The notes beneath the pieces were generated by a model. It was not told the origin of the DNA. It did not search any database and saw nothing but the letters and a program-made list of their open reading frames with translations. Positions 20,477-30,660 of a stretch of DNA of 64,000 nt are shown here, in pieces (the stretch's first letter is position 1; every line of letters begins with the position of its first letter). The stretch is from positions 498,001-562,000 of the forward strand of contig CM074135.1 of the NCBI GenBank assembly GCA_037178625.1. Direction: 5' to 3'. Source of the DNA: Skeletonema tropicum. Taxonomy: Eukaryota > Bacillariophyta > Thalassiosirophyceae > Thalassiosirales > Thalassiosiraceae. A program made the position numbers and the translations under genes.

Positions 20477-23209
20477 ATGATCAACACGAGAACACAACAT
20501 GTACTTTTATGTGCATTATGTGCGCTCCTCCTCTTCGTTGTAGAAGTCGCAGCAGCCGACGGCAGTGGTGTTGACGAAGTCATCTCTAACCGTAGACGTA
20601 GATTGAAACATCTTCGGTCACGACGTAATCTCAAGGGCGCTCCTCTCAATCTATTTCAACAAAGTCAAAGCACTGCAGCAGAGGAAGTGGTGGCCACGTC
20701 ACAACAACTACGAGGGCGCAATGATGATGATCAGCCTCCTCCCTCACCAACACCACCCCTCAATCTCTTCAAACAAACCAGAATAATAAACGGAGACGTC
20801 GTCGAGGGAAAGAATGGTGCGTACCCCTTTCAAGTTCAACTCGGTTGGGGGTACTGCGGTGGCGAATTGATTGCGCCAGACATAGTCCTAACGGCAGCTC
20901 ATTGTATCGACGGTGGAAGTCCTTCGACGGTGGACATTTGGGATGGGAGCGAAATGACGAGGAGACCTGTGGAGAGGGGTGCAGTGCATCCAAATTATAG
21001 CAACAAACAATTACATGATGACATTGCTTTGATGAAGTTGACAGAGCCAGCGTTAGCGGTTAAAGAAGTTAATGACGGAAGTAAAACTTATTGGGAGCTA
21101 GTGGATGACTATGATTGGGTAGAGATCCCGCCCTTAATTCGCTTACAACGCTATCAGACTCCATCCCAATGCACATCCCTTTTTGCTCAAGGGCTGGCGG
21201 AAGACATCACCACTATGACCGTGATTGGTCATGGCACCACAGAAGGGGGCAATTTGTCAGAGGAACTTCGTGAGGCAGATGTACATTATGTCACTAATTC
21301 GGTTTGCCAACAACAGTATGTTAATGTGCCGATTACAGATGACATGCTTTGTGCCTCTGATACTGTGGATGAGCAGGATGCATGTCAGGGTGACAGTGGT
21401 GGACCGCTTTTTACCAGGCTACCTGCTGGTGACTATCAGTTGTTAACTTTGGTTGGAGTGGTCAGTTGGGGCGAAGGTTGTGCTTTAAAAGAGTTTCCAG
21501 GGGTATACTCTCGTGTGACCGCAAATGCGGATTGGGTTGATGAAGTTGTTTGTGGAGCTAATGGGTATTCTCCAAAGAGTTGCACTGCAGATGGGAAGAT
21601 ACGAGATTTTGCACTCGACGCGTTGGTGGCGAATAACACACGCCGTCGTACACAGGACGTGTCTACGAACATTAGCAGGACTTTGGCTGATGAACTTGTA
21701 AAAGGGGTAGACTATGCAGGTCCAGCAACACTTAAGGAAGAAGTGTGTGAGCTCCTTGGTGGCAATGCTGACGAAACCCTCTCTCCTTCCTCGAGTAGTC
21801 CAAGCACATCAGATAGTCCTTCCCATGCTCCTATCATTCCGCCCTCGATGAAGCCTTCAGTATCACCTTCGAGCCGTCCCTCTCATGCACCTATCATTTC
21901 GCCCTCGATGAAACCCTCCGTGTCACCATCTCTCAAGCCAAGTACAACTCCATCTGGTTCACCGAGTAAGCCACCCGGTAAATCTCCCACAAAGAAGTTC
22001 ATTACCAAGGACAAGAATGCGAATCAGAAGGCTAAGGGTATCATGTACCAACTGCAGGCTGAAACAGGAGATGTAATCATTGAAAGCATCTCTTTCCAGA
22101 AAAGAGATGACAAGGATACTAATGTGGAAGTCTACTTTCGACTTGGCTCGTATGAAGACTTTCCAGGCAAAGGCATGAATGCATATGACTGGGGACCGCC
22201 CGTCTTCGATGGTATTCCTGCCAAAACTCCCAGTGGTCTGAGAGAGGCAGTTCTGGATGACGTTCTGACCATCCTAGAGGGTGAAATGGCATCAATTTAC
22301 CTCTCGGGCAAGAAGGATTTCATGTTTCAGAAAGGAGGGCAAGAGTTTACAGTTTCTGATGATGCAGGAGACTTCAAGGTATTCACAGGATCGGCTATGA
22401 AGAAGCCCTTTGAACAAAGATTGGCGAGCGCCGACTTTGTCGGAGAGTTCACTTACTACACCTATACAAGACCTACCAAAGTGACATCTACTCCTTCATT
22501 TTCTCCTTCATCTTCGCCTTCATTGTCACCTTCATCTTCGCCTTCATCTTCAAAACATCCAACTCTGTCTCCCACATCTACTCCTTCATTGTCTCCTTCA
22601 TCTTCAAACCTTCCAAGTCTGCCTCCCGACGAGGATACAAGTTCACCTTCCATGTTGCCGTCGAATCTTCCATCTTTAACTCCGTCAGAAGGTCCATCTT
22701 CATCTCCATCAGAAGATGGCCGTGGTGGTGGCCCCAAAGAATATAAAACGCCCAACGTAAATAAGGCAGGAGCTGGTTCCAAAGGAGTAATGTTTTCGAT
22801 CACTGCAAAGTCGAAAGAAGTTAGCATTACGTCTCTTGGTATGATGGGGACAGAAACCAAGGAATCGAATCTTTGGATATACTATCAAAATGGTTCGTAT
22901 GACTTTGACGCAATGGACGAGGATGAGTGGATTGAAGCCTTCAAGGGCAAAGTTGTGCTTGACCGAAATGAGCTTGTCGATGTTGAGTTGGCCGAAGAGA
23001 TTGTCATTCCTGCAGGCGGAACTGTTTCTTTGTATGTATTGAGTAAGAAGGGGTTTGTGTACACGAAATCTTCTGCTGATGAGTTTGACATTTATGCCGC
23101 AAGTGAAGACTTCTCCATGAGGGTAGGAGTGACGACGAAGAAGGAGTTCGAAAAACCGGAGAAGTTGGCAGAGTTTGCTGGTCGCATCATGTATCAAACA
23201 AAAGCGTAG
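20477..23209 (+). CDS. Secreted trypsin-like serine protease with two C-terminal beta-rich repeats
   Basis: A 910-residue secreted protein. ATG 20477 gives a clear signal peptide (about 1-26); the frame is also open upstream from a TTG, but that would bury the signal. The S1 protease domain starts at RIINGD (about 102) with the triad His142 (TAAHC), Asp182 (DDIALMKL) and Ser307 (GDSGGP). Asp301, six residues before the serine, predicts cleavage after Arg/Lys. After the protease come Ser/Pro repeats (SPSSSPS type), a first beta-rich module (AKGIMYQLQAETGDVIIESI), a second Ser/Pro linker and a second module (SKGVMFSITAKSKEVSITSL). Such linkers and modules recur in diatom secreted proteins and may bind wall or matrix. 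It is a tandem paralogue of the gene at 24608. Confidence 0.9.
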   Translation: MINTRTQHVLLCALCALLLFVVEVAAADGSGVDEVISNRRRRLKHLRSRRNLKGAPLNLFQQSQSTAAEEVVATSQQLRGRNDDDQPPPSPTPPLNLFKQTRIINGDVVEGKNGAYPFQVQLGWGYCGGELIAPDIVLTAAHCIDGGSPSTVDIWDGSEMTRRPVERGAVHPNYSNKQLHDDIALMKLTEPALAVKEVNDGSKTYWELVDDYDWVEIPPLIRLQRYQTPSQCTSLFAQGLAEDITTMTVIGHGTTEGGNLSEELREADVHYVTNSVCQQQYVNVPITDDMLCASDTVDEQDACQGDSGGPLFTRLPAGDYQLLTLVGVVSWGEGCALKEFPGVYSRVTANADWVDEVVCGANGYSPKSCTADGKIRDFALDALVANNTRRRTQDVSTNISRTLADELVKGVDYAGPATLKEEVCELLGGNADETLSPSSSSPSTSDSPSHAPIIPPSMKPSVSPSSRPSHAPIISPSMKPSVSPSLKPSTTPSGSPSKPPGKSPTKKFITKDKNANQKAKGIMYQLQAETGDVIIESISFQKRDDKDTNVEVYFRLGSYEDFPGKGMNAYDWGPPVFDGIPAKTPSGLREAVLDDVLTILEGEMASIYLSGKKDFMFQKGGQEFTVSDDAGDFKVFTGSAMKKPFEQRLASADFVGEFTYYTYTRPTKVTSTPSFSPSSSPSLSPSSSPSSSKHPTLSPTSTPSLSPSSSNLPSLPPDEDTSSPSMLPSNLPSLTPSEGPSSSPSEDGRGGGPKEYKTPNVNKAGAGSKGVMFSITAKSKEVSITSLGMMGTETKESNLWIYYQNGSYDFDAMDEDEWIEAFKGKVVLDRNELVDVELAEEIVIPAGGTVSLYVLSKKGFVYTKSSADEFDIYAASEDFSMRVGVTTKKEFEKPEKLAEFAGRIMYQTKA

Positions 23210-23489
23210 ACTGGAGAGCTGAGATGAGGATGAATGTCAGCTTGTGTGGTCTGGTAATTATTGCACAGTGCATGAACATAAATCTTGTGCTGGACATTAA
23301 TTACTACTGTGTTATCCTCCTAAGTAAAACAGACAATTGCAGTTGAAGAGCTGGTCTCAGTACAAGAAACAAAAATTATTAGTGGCAGCTTCATTTAATT
23401 GTACTATTTCTTCCATGTAAGAGGTTTACATATTGCAAGGCCAGCACCTTCCTCATCTCAGCCTTAATAAGTACAAAGTAGCGTGAACG

Positions 23490-23572
23490 CACCCTACAAA
23501 AGGTCTTCTGTCATATCTGGGAGTCCTCTTCAGAGGGACTCTGCAGATATCTGAGTCCTTCAAGTGACTCAG
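23490..23572 (+). repeat. Dispersed hairpin repeat, copy 3, with an added hairpin
   Basis: This diverged copy begins CACCCTAC, then GGTCTTCTGTC, and keeps the inner GAGTCC/GGACTC arms. The outer arms are ATATCTG (23513-23519) and CAGATAT (23544-23550), changed from the other copies on both sides yet still paired. It is followed directly by a second small stem, CTGAGTC/GACTCAG (about 23551-23572), and then by the 61-bp minisatellite. It lies about 280 bp past the stop of the first trypsin gene. Confidence 0.7.
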
Positions 23573-23601
23573 ACAGGTGTCGGAGGGACCGATGATACCA
23601 G

Positions 23602-23909
23602 TGGCAGACTGCCGAGATATTGTGGCCGTATAGACCGATAGGGTTTGGCTGATAGAGGCCATTGGCAGACTGCCAAGATATTGGGGTCGTATAGACCGAT
23701 AGGGTTTGGCTGATAGAGGCCATTGGCAGACTGCCAAGATATTGGGGTCGTATAGACCGATAGGGTTTGGCTGATAGATAGAGGCCATTGGCAGACTGCC
23801 AAGATATTGGGGTCGTATAGACCGATAGGGTTTGGCTGATAGAGGCCATTGGCAGACTGCCGAGATATTGGGGCCGTATAGACCGATAGGGGTTGGCTGA
23901 TAGAGGCCA
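23602..23909 (+). repeat. 61-bp minisatellite, five units
   Basis: Units start at 23602, 23663, 23724, 23789 and 23850. The third is 65 bp long through a GATA duplication. Most units contain the perfect hairpin TTGGCAGACTGCCAA and a GGTC/GACC pair around GTATA. The first and last units are the most diverged, as expected of an array spreading from its middle. Confidence 0.9.
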
Positions 23910-24607
23910 GATTTACTATGCTGACTTTTAAATGACTACTGCTGGTACGGACCGACATGGTAGCAATAAAAAAGATGAACAGCTATAGGATTGTTCTACA
24001 CGATATTGGTGCTTGATGAACAATGTCCATGGCTGTTCTCTCTCTCTCAACATCCCTTCTGTCTGTCCCTAACGACCAGAGCGATGCGAGAAGCCGGAAG
24101 AAAGAGAAGGAGAAAGACAGGTGTGACGAGATCCGATTTCGTGCGGGCCAAGTCTACCTGTGATGAACGATCGGTCAGACAGACGAAAAAGACCTCTCTT
24201 TTCACTGTCACTCAGGTATTCGAGCTGTCGACGACGAGGTAAGTACCAGTACAAATACCGGTTTTTATGTGTATGGTACTTAGAAATATTTAAATACCGC
24301 ATCAAGTGCGAAGTTCAAGCCTACCTATTACCCACAAGAAGCGCGGACACTTTTGTGTAAGAAGCCTGCGTCTGCGTCTGAGGCGAGCAAGCGAAGCAGG
24401 AAGCTATTTGGCAGTCCACATGTATTCATCTAAACCTCTATCTGCAACATCCATGTGATTGAAGGAGGCCGGTACTTACTTATGTAGAGCCCCAGCATCA
24501 TTATTCAATTGACTTGGAGAGTTGCATAAGTTAGTTCCTTCAAGCAAAACAATCTGCTCCAAATGAGTCACAGGTCGGGTCATCATTGACAAGAGGTGTT
24601 TGCAGAG
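23910..24607. other. Intergenic between the two protease genes
   Basis: No gene is seen. It presumably contains the promoter of the second protease; AATATTTAAATACC at about 24284 is a possible AT-rich core element. The segment shows little similarity to the upstream region of the first protease. Confidence 0.35.
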
Positions 24608-27184
24608 ATGACGACACCGAGGACGCAGCTCATCGTCAAAGTATTACTTCTATGTGCATTGACTTTTCATGTCAGCGCTGAAGAAGATGATATTTATCTC
24701 CGTCGTCGTGGACTGTCTTCTTCGAATCATCGAAGACGTCCTCACGACGAGCAGCCGCAGGGGGTCATCACAAGAGATGACTACGGAAACATGGTTGAAG
24801 TAGCAGCTGCCGCAGCCGCATCTCAACTGCAAGAACAAGAGGCATCTCCCCAACAAACAACAGTTTCATTTCGTCCACAGCAAACAAAAATTATTAATGG
24901 AGACCATCCAGACTTGGGCGACGCTGCCTATCCCTTTTTTGCGCAGCTTAGAATAAAGGGGGAGATATTCTGCGGTGGCCAATTGATTGCGCCGGATGTA
25001 GTCCTAACGGCGGCTCATTGTATCGAAGATGGGTTGCCATCAAAAATGACAGTGACAATTTGGAACGGGAGTTTTATGCAAGACAGAATGCCGCAGAAAC
25101 GTGATATACATCCAGATTATGACTCATCTGAACTCATTAATGATCTTGCTTTAATTAAGTTGACGTTGCCAGCCTTAGCGGTTAATGAAGTTAATGATGG
25201 AGGTAGAACTTATTGGGAATTAGAGGATGACTATGATTGGGTAGAGACCCCACCCTTAATTCGTTTACAACGCTATCAGACACCATCCCGATGCACGTCT
25301 CTTTTTGCTCAAGGGCTGGCGGAAGACATCACCACTATGACCGTGATTGGTCATGGCACCACAGAAAAGAATAAGATGTCTGGTGAACTCCTGGAGGCCT
25401 CCGTCCATTACGTCCTAAATTCAAAATGCGATGAACAGTATGGTAGTACGCCGATTACGGATGACATGATTTGTGCCTCTGACATTGTAGATGAGCAGGA
25501 TGCATGTCAGGGTGACAGTGGTGGACCGCTTTTTACCCGGCTACCTGCTGGTGACTACAACTTATTCACCCTCGTTGGAACGGTCAGTTGGGGCATCGGC
25601 TGTGCTTTAAAGAAGTTTCCAGGGGTATATTCTCGTGTGGCCGCAAATACAGATTGGATTGATGAACAGGTTTGTGGAACGTTTGGATATTCTCGAAAGA
25701 GTTGCACTGCAGATGGAAAGATACGAGATTTTGCACTCGACTCATTGACAGGGGCAACAAGTGTATCTCGTCGAACGAAGAAGAATTTCGCTTCATTCAA
25801 CGCAAGAGCTGCTCTCTACGGTGAAAAACTCAAGGAAGAAGTGTGTGAGCTTCTTGGTGGCAATGCTGACGAAACCCTCTCTCCGTCCTCGAGTAGCCCT
25901 AGCACATCAGATAGTCCTTCCCATGCTCCTATCATTCCGCCCTCGATGAAGCCGTCAGTATCACCTTCGAGCGGTCCTTCCCATGCTCCTATCATTCCGC
26001 CCTCGATGAAACCCTCCGCGTCACCTTCTATCAAGCCAAGCACATCCCCATCTGGTTCACCGAGTAAGCCACGTGGTAAATCTGACAAGAAGAAGTTCAT
26101 TACCAAGGACAAGAATGCGAATCAGAAGGCAAAGGGTATCATGTACCAACTGCAGGCTGAAACAGGAGATGTAATCATTGAAAGCATCTCTTTCCAGAAA
26201 AGAGATGACAAGGATACTAATGTGGAAGTCTACTTTCGACTTGGCTCGTATGAAGACTTTCCAGGCCAAGGCATGAATGCAAATGCCTGGGGACAGCCCG
26301 TCTTCAATGGTATTCCTGCCAAAACTCCCAGTGGTTTGAGGGAGGCAGTATTGGACGACGTTCTTACCATTCCAAAGGGCGAAATGGCATCCATTTACCT
26401 CGCGGGCGAGAAGGAGTTTATGTTTCAGAAAGGAGGGCAAGAGTTTACAGTTTCTGACGATGCAGAAGATTTCAAGATATTCACAGGATCGGCTATGAAG
26501 AAGCCCTTTGACAAACGAATTATGAACGCCGACTTCTTCGGAGAGTTGACTTATTACACCTACATAGAAGCTATCAAAGTGACATCTGCCCCTTCATTGT
26601 CGCCTTCATCTTCAAAACACCCAACTCTGCCCCCCAATGAGGATGATACAAGCTCGCCTTCCATGTTGCCATCGTCATCTCCATCAGAAGATGGCCGTGG
26701 TGGTGGCCCCAAAGAATATAAAACGCCCAATGTAAATAAGGCAGGAGCTGGTTCCAAAGGAGTAATGTTTTCGATCACTGCAAAGACGAAAGAAGTTAGC
26801 ATTACGTCTCTTGGCATGATGGGGACAGAAGTCAAGGAATCGAATCTTTGGATATACTATCAAAATGGTTCGTATGACTTTGACGCAATGGACGAGGATG
26901 AGTGGAATGAAGCCTTCGAGGGCAAAGTTGTGCTCGACCGAAATGAGCTTGTCGATGTTGAGTTGGACGAAGAGATTGTCATTCCTGCCGGCGGAACTGT
27001 TTCATTGTATGTATTGAGTAAGAAGGGTGTTGTGTACACGAAATCTTCTGCTGATGAGTTTGACATTTATGCCGCAAGTGAAGACTTCTCCATGAGGGTG
27101 GGAGTGACGACGAAGAAGGAGTTCGAAAAACCGGAGAAGTTGGCAGAGTTTGCTGGTCGCATCATGTATCAAACAAAAGCGTAG
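24608..27184 (+). CDS. Secreted trypsin-like serine protease, tandem paralogue
   Basis: An 858-residue paralogue of the upstream protease with the same layout. ATG 24608 gives a signal peptide ending about HVSA. The S1 domain runs from KIINGD (about 94), with His137, Asp179 and Ser304, and keeps the Asp that sets Arg/Lys specificity. Two beta-rich modules follow, separated by Ser/Pro linkers. The second linker is much shorter than in the neighbour, which accounts for most of the length difference. Conservation is uneven: the C-terminal modules and the 3' UTR (ATGAGGATGAATGTCAGC just past the stop) are almost identical between the genes, while the N-terminal third differs widely. That suggests gene conversion or faster change of the propeptide. 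Confidence 0.9.
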   Translation: MTTPRTQLIVKVLLLCALTFHVSAEEDDIYLRRRGLSSSNHRRRPHDEQPQGVITRDDYGNMVEVAAAAAASQLQEQEASPQQTTVSFRPQQTKIINGDHPDLGDAAYPFFAQLRIKGEIFCGGQLIAPDVVLTAAHCIEDGLPSKMTVTIWNGSFMQDRMPQKRDIHPDYDSSELINDLALIKLTLPALAVNEVNDGGRTYWELEDDYDWVETPPLIRLQRYQTPSRCTSLFAQGLAEDITTMTVIGHGTTEKNKMSGELLEASVHYVLNSKCDEQYGSTPITDDMICASDIVDEQDACQGDSGGPLFTRLPAGDYNLFTLVGTVSWGIGCALKKFPGVYSRVAANTDWIDEQVCGTFGYSRKSCTADGKIRDFALDSLTGATSVSRRTKKNFASFNARAALYGEKLKEEVCELLGGNADETLSPSSSSPSTSDSPSHAPIIPPSMKPSVSPSSGPSHAPIIPPSMKPSASPSIKPSTSPSGSPSKPRGKSDKKKFITKDKNANQKAKGIMYQLQAETGDVIIESISFQKRDDKDTNVEVYFRLGSYEDFPGQGMNANAWGQPVFNGIPAKTPSGLREAVLDDVLTIPKGEMASIYLAGEKEFMFQKGGQEFTVSDDAEDFKIFTGSAMKKPFDKRIMNADFFGELTYYTYIEAIKVTSAPSLSPSSSKHPTLPPNEDDTSSPSMLPSSSPSEDGRGGGPKEYKTPNVNKAGAGSKGVMFSITAKTKEVSITSLGMMGTEVKESNLWIYYQNGSYDFDAMDEDEWNEAFEGKVVLDRNELVDVELDEEIVIPAGGTVSLYVLSKKGVVYTKSSADEFDIYAASEDFSMRVGVTTKKEFEKPEKLAEFAGRIMYQTKA

Positions 27185-27517
27185 TCTGGAGTGTGAGATG
27201 AGGATGAATGTCAGCTTGTGTGGTCTGGTAATTATTGCAGAGTGCATAAATCTTTTTCTAGACACTGTACAACATGAGGAGGATTGTCAACTTTTGATGC
27301 TTTCATCAAACTACTTTCGCTTCAATATATTATGATTGGGTTGTAAAGAGAGATGTTCCTACGAATGCTACATGAAAAGCTGAAAATTGACACGAATAAT
27401 CATTAACGTTAAACCCTGTTTGTATGTTCACATCGTTGGTTGCCTTTTACCGGTTGATCCCGGCACTACAACATCATAGCCCCCTCCTCTATCATAGGCG
27501 TATGTTCCCATTATTAT
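27185..27517. other. Intergenic, convergent 3' ends
   Basis: The first part is the 3' UTR shared with the upstream protease gene. The remainder shows nothing recognisable. Confidence 0.4.
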
Positions 27518-29912
27518 TTAGGCAAGCGTCCTCATCTCATTGTCAAGTCCACTAACCCCCTTGCCATTCATCCCACTAAATTCAGTGACCCAATTATTGT
27601 CACCCGAACTGCTCAATTTGTCCACATAGGATTGAATCGAAGCATCCTTCCCATTATTCAATGATGATCCTTGATTCATGGGAATAGTATTCACTACTTT
27701 GGATTGGACACTTCGAAGGACTTTCCCTGGTTCGGTAGCTACAGATTGGACAGTCTTGAGGACTCTTACCGGCTCCGTTGCCACCTTTTGAAGAGTATGA
27801 GTTAGACTCACGTTTGGTGGTGCTGATCGATCAAACCGATGAGCTGTAAACTGTACATTCTCTCCTCCTTGATGTGCACCACCATCACCAAATTGGATAG
27901 AATGACCACAATGAACCCATTCATTCCCAGAGGGTATACTCACAAACGAATCATGTGCCTTCTCTACCCGATAAAGTCGCAAATTCGGTACCGAATGTAC
28001 CAATTGTCTCCACTCCTCACCACCAATACGCGGACAGCCAAAGGTATGACAAAGAACTCTCATTTGTGAATTGTCCATGGCATATCGCAGTGAGGCTATC
28101 GTGGCCATGGCACCTCCAAAGCTGTGCCCTGTCATGACAACGTCAAAGAATGGTTTGCGAGTGGTCAAGTTGGCGAGGAGGAATGAGAGAGCCTTTTCGA
28201 GCGATGTGCTAAAGTAGGCTGATTGGAATGAAGTGAGGATGGGCACCTTTTGTTTTTCCTCATCAAGGACGGAGGATGCTACACACAATTCAATAGTCAA
28301 TGTCAATGCAACACAGTGATATGAAGAAATCAGCAACGTTAGCAATGAATGATCAACAACACAAAGACACTCAATCTCAACATCCAGCATGCTGCCGCGT
28401 CTCACTCTTACCTTCCCTCCCAAACAAATTACTCTTGACGGGCCTAGCCTGAGCCGCAGTACTCCCCCTAAAACAAACAATAATCTGTCTCAAACTCTCA
28501 CTACTAAACACACATGCTTCCATCCTCTCACCACCTCCATCACCACCTCCACTTCCACTTCCACTAATTGTATTCTCATCCTTGTTGCTGTTATTCACTC
28601 CCTTGCCACCATACTCACGAAAGAAGCCCTCCACCACCAAATCATCCTTACACTCCAACACTTCTTTCACTACATTGCGATGACAAATACCCGCAATCAT
28701 TGGATCCTCCTCGGAACTTTTCTCATATTCCTTTTCCAATGTCGACCGAGTAATACCACTCAACATGGCAAAATTAAAATCACGTTGGACGGCTGTGTAC
28801 CCATTCATCAAATTACAAATCTTGGCATGGGCGAGTACCTCCTTTTTGGTTGGTAATTCAATTTGAAAGTCAGAGGGGTCCAATTCGGTAGAGGTCATTC
28901 GATACATTTCCATCCCTTCAAAGCCAGTGGTTAGGAGATTCATTTCGTCTGGGCCGGAGGAGGTGGTGTCGACGGCATGACTTGCGTAGTAGTGTCGTGG
29001 GGGTGTTAGTTGCTTCGTAAGCTTCTTGCGAGCGGAACGTTTTGGTTTGGGGAGATTGGGTGATGGGAGGGGGACTGTGCGACGGAGCTTTTTGTTGGGT
29101 GTTGCGGATGGTGGTGGTGGTGCAGATGATGCTTGTGGTGGAGGTGGAGGAGGAGGGATGACAATCTTGTCATCTTCCTCACTGCCCGTGGAGGAAGAGT
29201 TTGAATTCATTGTCAAGTAACCACCACCGCCAGTATTATTACCACTTTGAAGCTCCGCACTGCTTTCACCACTATTACTCGAAGAAGAAGAAGAAGACAA
29301 GTCTTCAAAGATTTGCTTCTGCGGAGTCAACTTGAATCGACTAGGAGTACGACGATGACTCGGCTTCTGATTGGATGCAGAAGCGCTGATTGTCAACTTG
29401 GTATCTGTATTTGATAGTGCCCAATTCAAATCTGCCGTGCCAGTGGTGGTTCTCATTGGAGTGTTGGTAGTTGCAGTAGTAGCAGTAGTGCTAGGTCTCG
29501 TAGGCGTCGAAAGCATGTTTGCAAACATCATGGAACCAGAGGTACTGCGCTTGTGCTTCTTGGTAGTTGTTGCCGGTGTCCTCATTGGTGTATTATTATT
29601 ATCAGCCTCTTTGTTGTTGGGTGTTGGGAACAATCTAGAAACTGACGAGGGATTTCGTCGATGCTTCTTCCCCTTTTTGGTGGTGGATTTGATGGGTGTT
29701 CGATAGGATGTTTCGAGTGAAATCATGGCCGAGAGACCACATGGCTGTTCTTGATGATGATGTTGTTGTTGTTGTTGTTGAGATGTAGTAGTTGAGTCAC
29801 GTAATCCTCCTGGTGTGCAAGTCTTGTTGTTGGTAGCTATGCGTGCTGGTGTGCCTCGTTCTGGAGTAAATGGTGCAGCAAGCGCAGCAGCAGCAGCAGC
29901 AGCAGCGTGACC

Positions 29913-29945
<33 letters not shown>

Positions 29946-30290
29946 TTGAGAAGACTTCATGGGCGTACAAGAAGATGAATTGTTCAGACGATTCTCCTCA
30001 TTATGAAAGGCAGCAATAAGCTGTTGATGATTCTGTTTCATTTGCTTGCCAGTACTCTGAGGGAGGAGAGGAGGCTGAGCCATCGTAGTATTATTTCCAA
30101 CATTGGGCGAGAAGAGATTCTTTCTAGGGACACTGTTCACAACATGATGATTCACATGACTATGATTGTGGTTGACGCCTCCTCCCATGTTAGTTTCCGC
30201 ATAATCGCTTCCAAAGCGATTGGCGAATCGACCAGGCCGTGGCGCCGTCATGATTTCGTTGGGATGTGACTGATGAAATTGATTATTCAT
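27518..30290 (-). CDS. Class 3 lipase with long disordered N-terminus
   Basis: Two exons: 30290-28412 and 28278-27518. The 133-nt intron is GTAAGAGTGAG...GTGTGTAG, and the phase-1 join gives GREASSVLDEE. The 879-residue product starts at ATG 30290 (MNNQFHQSHPNE); a TTG further up is also open. The first 370-400 residues are low complexity with His, Gln and Ala runs and Pro-rich patches. The alpha/beta hydrolase part then begins; IIVCFRGST is the first strand of the Lipase_3 fold. Exon 2 has the nucleophile elbow GHSFGG (Ser about 677), an Asp region (YRVEKAHDSFVSIPSG) and the His candidate in VHCGHSIQFGD. Such enzymes hydrolyse acylglycerols. No signal peptide is seen, so it is probably intracellular. 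Confidence 0.85.
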
Positions 30291-30660
30291 TGTTGTTGGT
30301 TGTAATAATGATGATACTTTGGATTGGGTCAATCAATGAACATACATGTTCGTTCCGGGTTTTGACTTCACTTTGGTACGATTTGATGTCGGCATCAAAT
30401 TTCATTTTTGTCGAATCGCCCAAAAAAATTCGATTTTCTGAGTTCGGGAAAGCGAATCTCTTCTCGCGCGAAAATCGACTTGACTCCACAAAAATCCGAT
30501 TTTGGTGGTAAAGATGGTACGCACGTAGGAATTTGTAGTGAATTTTGCGGCTGGGCTTCTCTCCCTCCGATCTTTGGCCAAATCGTGCTCGATCATGATG
30601 TTGTGCACACAAAGTAGTTAGGTACTTAGGATAAGCAACCAAAAAACACAGTCCGTAACC
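30291..30660. promoter_or_regulatory. Divergent promoter region, lipase and P4H
   Basis: 370 bp between two divergent starts. It contains CTCGCGCGAAAA (about 30465-30476), which resembles an E2F site, and a repeated AATTCGATTTT/AATCCGATTTT motif. No gene is seen here. Confidence 0.35.

Noticed and set aside
23602..23909. Regular repeats with hairpins resembling a CRISPR array
   Set aside because: The units are directly tandem with no unique spacers, and the genome is eukaryotic; it is a minisatellite.
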